From Acanthosoma haemorrhoidale (lineage: Eukaryota > Arthropoda > Insecta > Hemiptera > Acanthosomatidae): DNA of 64,000 nt. Both the position numbers and the translations under genes were made by a program. Shown piece by piece: positions 58,533-64,000 of the stretch. The notes under the pieces are model-generated. The model did no database searches and was not told the origin of the DNA. It saw nothing but the letters and a program-made list of their open reading frames with translations. How positions within the stretch are numbered: position 1 is the stretch's first letter; every line of letters starts with the position of its first letter. The stretch covers positions 93,931,333 to 93,995,332 of the forward strand of contig OV884013.1 in the NCBI GenBank assembly GCA_930367205.1, written 5' to 3'.

Positions 58533-59528
58533 AAATGATGAAAGAATAAAAAAATGTATACAGCAATATATTATGCACAGTTTTATAAAATTTATAATCA
58601 ATTATACATCCATCAATATAGCAAATATTAATAGTTTTTATGTTTATTTAATATTAGATTAGTGTTTATGTTAAAGTGGTTTCAGACATCAGAAGTCCCT
58701 GTCTTTCGTCATTTGACAATAAGTTCCTGATGATAAATATCATTCTATCCAACAATTGCCACAGGTCACTAGATAAGCATATTTTAAGATAAGCCACCTG
58801 GTTTTCATTTTTTAACTTTTTTTATTGTTGTATCAATAAATTTTTATGGTAAAATTAGTCCTCAAACTAGAGCTAGTACAAAATGTACAATTCATCATAC
58901 CTGTGTCGTTAGTAAATGAAGTAAAAATGCAGCAAGGAAAAAAAAGTTATCAAAGATATGCGCGTTACAGAGGGTATTTTATTTTTAGAAAAATGTAAAA
59001 AACACTCGATTTATGTTCCCAACAATTTTGTTAATATATTAACATTCAAAAAACAGGCTTGGATGGTATTAAATACCCTATTTTGGCCTCCAAACATATG
59101 GGGGAAAAGTCATAAAAAGCTTCCGAGTAATGAGTAGAGCATGATTAAAAACAAGATAGGAGAGGTTATAAAGAAATGTGGACAAACAATTTTCGCGTTC
59201 ATTTCCTTTGGGCAATAACTTCATTACACGTTAAACAAAATACAGCTTTGCTATCGGTCCTATTAAATTTCAGGTGATCTCCAAAGGCAGGCAGGAGCTA
59301 GTACTTGTTTGAAAGTAGAGCATCTGTTTCTGAATTGCCTTCCAATGTTTATGACATGTCGAAATCCGTATTGTTCTAAGATTACTAAAATTACAAAAAA
59401 AAAATTAATTTGATCTCAGCGTTCCTATCATCCTCTCAATTTGTTTTTACTGAAAATAAGTCTGATAATTACTAAAATTACAGTCATTACACAGTAATTA
59501 CAGTATTACAGTCATTTGTTTCGTTTAT
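58533..59528. other. AT-rich non-coding DNA
   Basis: Nothing recognised. Short internal repeats of ATTACAGT occur at about 59,478-59,517. Confidence 0.42.
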
Positions 59529-59557
59529 TGACTCAATTAAATTAATTAATTGAGTCA
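59529..59557. repeat. Perfect 10-bp inverted repeat (hairpin)
   Basis: TGACTCAATT at 59,529-59,538 and AATTGAGTCA at 59,548-59,557, with a 9-base loop. It sits just upstream of the tRNA-like SINE remnant. Confidence 0.55.
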
Positions 59558-59574
59558 GTGGTTTTATTTATATA

Positions 59575-59715
59575 GGATACTGCAATACCGGGTCAACCCG
59601 CGACAGAGGTGGAGCAAGCCCCTAGCACTCCGTCATTTCCCAAAAATCAGTTTAATCTTCTGAACCCCCGATGGGAGTCGAACCAAAGATTAAGCTGATA
59701 AGAACAGATACTAAA
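59575..59715 (-). mobile_element. tRNA-like SINE remnant
   Basis: On the minus strand TTTGGTTCGACTCCCATCGG is a good B-box/T-arm. It is followed by AGAAGATTAAACTGATTTTT and a GC-rich body ending GTCGCGGGTTGACCCGG. This resembles the tRNA-derived head and body of an arthropod SINE. No full cloverleaf is present. Confidence 0.4.
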
Positions 59716-62700
59716 CTTTCAATAAGATAGGACTAACACTATTGAATGTTCCCATTCTTTTTACGTTTAGTATTCAATTATCAACATTTATTCTCTACTC
59801 TAATAAACTACTCTATAGACATTTCATAAAACAACAGTATTGACTTTCTCCTCTCTACTGTTATCCTGATATCTGAAGTGATCAAAGCCACTTGCTGTCG
59901 TAAATCGTTTTAATGTCGTATTTAACTGTATGTACTGTATGATAATATTTATTTATCATCGCGATACACAAATTTAAAGGAAATCGGTGGAGAACCATCC
60001 TGTTCTCAAGTAGTCATATAATATTTTGTATTTGTTTTACATTCTTGTTTACTCCCTGTAAGGAGGGAATGAAAGGAGGGTTATCCTGACCTGAGCCACC
60101 AACTTATCTTTATGAAAATGAAATAGAATACTCTGTGTGCCGCCATGGGGTCGGAACTACATCATAAAGAAGACTAATCGTACACCATATGAGTGATGAG
60201 ATTCAAATCGATGTGGATGAGTCGGTTCCAGGCCCCAAGCAAGGCAATCCGATCTCACCCTCGTCCAATAGTCTTGATTAAATTTCTTATGTGCGAACTC
60301 TTTTACATACAGACACGGAGACTGCTCTCCGTGCATTTATCCTTGCCACTAATTCAGGGTAACTATGATATAATATTATAATAGTTATAATATTGTAACA
60401 TTATTAATTTATTAACTAATTTTTTTCACAACGTTGTCATGCAATAATAAAGAACTACTAAATATAATATGTCTTGGTTATTTTTTGTTTTTTGATAAAT
60501 GACGATCTTTCAAAAAATTCCAATTCGGGAACCGTACAGACATGTATAATTATACATTACACAAATAATCATAAAAATACCCGCGATCCCCATATGGGGC
60601 CTATGGCAGAGAATGGGTTAATGGTACCTTAAAAAGGAAAGCAAACAAACATAGCTTGTATTTCACTAGACTTTCATAATCTAAATATCAACAAAATAAA
60701 CAAAGAATGACAAAGAAACAATATTATTCACAATAAGAGGCGAATTTATTAATTATTAGTTATTAGTCTTAATCAATGATAATAACATTTACCGCGTCAG
60801 TAAAAAGTGTTGTGAATTGCTCCACACCAGAGTACGGTCTCTTGAAAAAAAATTTTAATAAAACCTTGGAACACTCCAGATTTTTTAAAAATTTAATTAT
60901 CAATATTTCACCAAAATTCAGGCTTCTTCAGGACTAAGGAGTAAAAAGCAATTTTTTTAATGAAAGACAGTGGCTTGTATACAACCATTGCTTTTACATC
61001 AGATTATATAATATATCTAGTAGCCTTCACGAATTCACTAATAAATGCATTAAAAAATAAAATTTTTATCTTGATAAAATTTCATGTAATTGGGAACATA
61101 CAATACAGATTTTAATACTAAAAATTAATAATGAACTTGAGAAGTTTAGTACTATTATAATATAATGTGGTGTAAAAATAGTGGTTTTATACTAGCCTCT
61201 GTATTTTACATTTCAAAAATTTTCTACTCTTTCTTTGAGACCCATAGCTTCTATTCGAAATAAATTTGCAAGAAACTACAAAACATTAACATAAAAATAC
61301 CTTTGAAATTTAAATTTACTTGATATTTATTGTTAGCTCTCAAAACTTAATTTATGTTATTTTAGCATTACAGTCGCTAATGTTTTTATCACGGAAAAAA
61401 TTATACAACTTCAAATAGCTGTAAATTTGAGAAATATTAAATGAGTGAGTTTTCACATACTTATTGTTTTGCATTTGCATCTCTTCTTTAGCATATTTTG
61501 AGACGTTTTGGAAAATACCACCAACGTTTCTGACCAATTCAATCATTATTATGGCCATATTTAGCTATATGTAGAAAACTCAGACACGAAAAGATAAAAG
61601 ACCAAATCCTCCAAGTATGGCGTCTACTTTCGTGCTCGACAACCGAAGCACTTACTTAAAGGGTCAAACCTGATTACGATGCAATCTGATTTGTTTCAAA
61701 GGTTATTCTATTAAATAATTTGGTCAGTTAGGTGTTCCCTTTACACTAAAGGTTAATACAATTGGAAAAATACGAAACATCGTTAATTTTTTTTTTAATT
61801 CAAATAAGTGAGTAAACACATTTATATTAGTTAAAACTGTTTAAATTTTTATAGTAAATCTGTTTGTTATGATTCAGATAGTTTTATAATAGCTTAGTAT
61901 GTTTTTTATTGTTGTTATTCCAATTACATTGTTCTGCTATCGCCTTGAAATATCTGAAGCTGGTGCATCTATAGTAGGTTTCACAGGCAGTTTTGGCTTA
62001 AGTACTTTATTTTAAAAAATATGTGTTTGTTGCAGTAATAACCTAGCCGTTTCATAAAAATAAAATAAAAATTTTTTCGAACATAATTGGATAGACTTTT
62101 GCTTCTCTTTAAAACAAAAAAAAGTTCACGTTATTGTGCTCGGGAAATTATACATGAGTTTTTATCAGTCCTTAAAATTGGAAAGGTTGACTTCCCTAAA
62201 AGTACTATACAACTATAGCAATAACTGACACTTAATAAGATAAGCTATAGAAACGATTGTTGATAAAATTCAACCACCTAGAGAACAATAAAGTCAAGGG
62301 AATCAAGAGCTCAATTTAAAGCAGGATTCCTCTCTCAAACCAGACATCTCCGCAGTTGGTAAAAGCAATGTTTGAACTTGTCCTCGAGATTAAACATTGG
62401 ATCTCTGTTTTATTTGTCTATTCGCCCTAATGATTGATGATAGTTCCGATGGTAGTTTGAATCAATCAATGGCTCAGTGGAAAAATCTTACTTCACTGTT
62501 TATAGAAACAAAAATCACTAATACAAATGTACTTACGATGGTAAGTATGTTTTATCAGGGTGCGTAGAAATTGCGATTCAAACATTATATTGAAATATGA
62601 TACGATGCCATATTTTCTGAATTGCTACGGATCCTTTATGTTGATAACCATAAATCACCATTTGAGAAATCTCTAACTTAGACAAAAGTTTCCGACTACT

Positions 62701-63755
62701 TCTTCGGAAATCAGCCTCTGGAACTTCCGCGCCCCCCAAAAAAAAATTTCTGGATCGCGACGATAACCTGGACGGGACTTCCATTCTAGACTTGACTTCC
62801 ATTCTGGACTTGCATATTTGTTTTAACCCTATTTGAACAGAATGTATTTTTGAATACTCAACACTTTCATGGTCATATGATTTTTGCGTGATGACACTTA
62901 AAATTTACCCTCATTTTGGAACTATACTCAATAATTTTGTTTCGAGAAACCTCTATCATTGAACGAACTTTTTTCTCCTACCTAACTTATGTTTCTGACT
63001 TAACTATTGATCACTAATTTACATAGCTTATTATTGCTGTTAATACGTTTTCCTTATGTTTCCTTTCCTGCCATTCGGTTGTACATACTCACACTACACA
63101 GAAATCAATTAATTGTTATCCTCGTCACATTACGAACAGGAGTAACATAATTTAGAATTATTGAAATCTTCAAGATACAGGAGGCACTTTATTTTGACAG
63201 ACAATACTTCTTTTATTAGGAATATTTAATGGTGATTATAGCAAAAGTAGTCGTTTCATATGTTAAAAGTCAATCACAGTTATCTACTCTATCTTTTGAC
63301 CGATCATGAATCCTTTAATATCTGTTTACTTACATATACCAAATCATTCACATATCCCAAAACCATTATTTTGAAACGTTGGGATGGCCATTGTTAGTCA
63401 GAGTATCGTCTTACCCTGGCATGAACTAATAAGCTTCTCCCTCAGATCACTTGTGCTCCAATTCTTCCCCTGTCACGGAACCGCCTTTCCGTATGCCCAT
63501 TCATCTCTAGCCCATGCACCCTCCAACCTATATAAGTCCTTTTGTCGAACCAAAAGAAGCCATTGCCAAAATCCTGCAGTGTAGGAATTCCATGGCCAAC
63601 ATTATCTTCTATTTTGGGATTCGTATGGACCATGGCCTCCATTGTTTCAGCTGACCACCAGTCTCCTCACTGAAGCAACAGCTAAACGTCTCCTACACTT
63701 TCAAAACGGAGTACTCAATGAAGTGGTTTTATACAGTTACATTTTCGAAAAGTAA
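59716..63755. other. AT-rich non-coding DNA
   Basis: No gene recognised. A near duplication of GACTTCCATTCTRGACTTG lies at about 62,777-62,812. A GC-richer stretch at 63,370-63,700 may be part of the following LINE, but I cannot read family motifs in it. Confidence 0.4.
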
Positions 63756-63917
63756 CGAAATCAAAGATTTGCATTGCCTTCGATAGTTAAATTTGCGCGT
63801 CATAAGCATATCACATTTGATTTGCTAAATTTCCATACAAATACCATGTTCAACACGTTACCCCAACCACACTTCCCATATCGATGGCAACGGCTGGCCG
63901 AAGAGAGAACCTTGTAA
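63756..63917 (+). pseudogene. LINE ORF2 C-terminus, family B-like
   Basis: A plus frame open from 63,756 to a TAA at 63,915 reads LPSIVKFARHKHITFDLLNF, then MFNTLPQPHFPYRWQRLAEE. The arrangement parallels family B at 15.43-15.56 kb (PSVSEFIHRRHVKFFDSL, then VFNTVVPPPFPHRWQQAVGE). The family is therefore related but diverged. No catalytic domain is visible upstream. Confidence 0.6.
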
Positions 63918-64000
63918 CTTTCCCACAATGTAATCCAAGATTTATCCCATAACCCAGACCTGTTTTAGTTCATGTAATATCAAGTTCAAGAGGGGTGAAG

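Overview
The window looks like repeat-rich, AT-rich intergenic or intronic DNA from an animal nuclear genome. It is most likely an arthropod and probably an insect, to judge by Jockey-clade LINEs, a mariner-type transposase remnant and Penelope-style hammerhead motifs. I found no host gene, rRNA gene, intact tRNA gene or CRISPR array that I can support. Most short reading frames are chance frames in AT-rich DNA. The recognisable coding sequence belongs to mobile elements, and every copy is truncated, frameshifted or interrupted by stops.

Layout. 2-2.9 kb: an inverted pair of a short repeat plus a 3' scrap of LINE family C. 4.9-6 kb: a 5'-truncated Jockey-like LINE of family A on the minus strand. 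7.3-8 kb: a GC-rich unclassified repeat (family F). 12.1 kb: a diverged repeat (family D). 15.3-19.7 kb: a LINE cluster with a family B 3' end, a broken second Jockey-like ORF2 (family E), the longest family A copy and a tRNA-like SINE remnant. 21.8 kb: a long (CT)n tract. 22.1-26.5 kb: the largest element, family C, with a zinc-knuckle gag ORF1, an ATGA overlap, then endonuclease and reverse transcriptase, all decayed. 26.7 kb: family B scrap. 28.8 kb: family D copy. 30.6-32.0 kb: two family A 3' ends in inverted orientation. 32.6 kb and 45.4 kb: two copies, in opposite orientation, of a 220-bp repeat (family G). 34.2 kb: family F copy. 37.4-38.2 kb: a mariner-like element that has lost the middle of its transposase. 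44.9-45.35 kb: inverted repeat arms, each with a hammerhead-ribozyme-like motif; a third motif lies at 58.5 kb. 51.5 kb: a (GA)n tract. 52.1-53.2 kb: family A 3' end and an apparent 22-bp micro-insertion. 55.3-56.7 kb: family B and rearranged family A copies. 59.6 kb: tRNA-like SINE remnant. 63.8 kb: another LINE ORF2 C-terminus.

The elements do not form a pathway. Together they record LINE activity (5' truncation, target-site duplications, tRNA-like passengers), one DNA transposon reduced by internal deletion, and probable Penelope-like fragments. The most interesting material is the set of hammerhead-like motifs and the adjoining family G repeat with splice-site-like sequence, followed by the internal inverted duplication in the 55.7-56.7 kb LINE. 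Family letters A-G are local labels for this window. Homology between copies was judged by eye.
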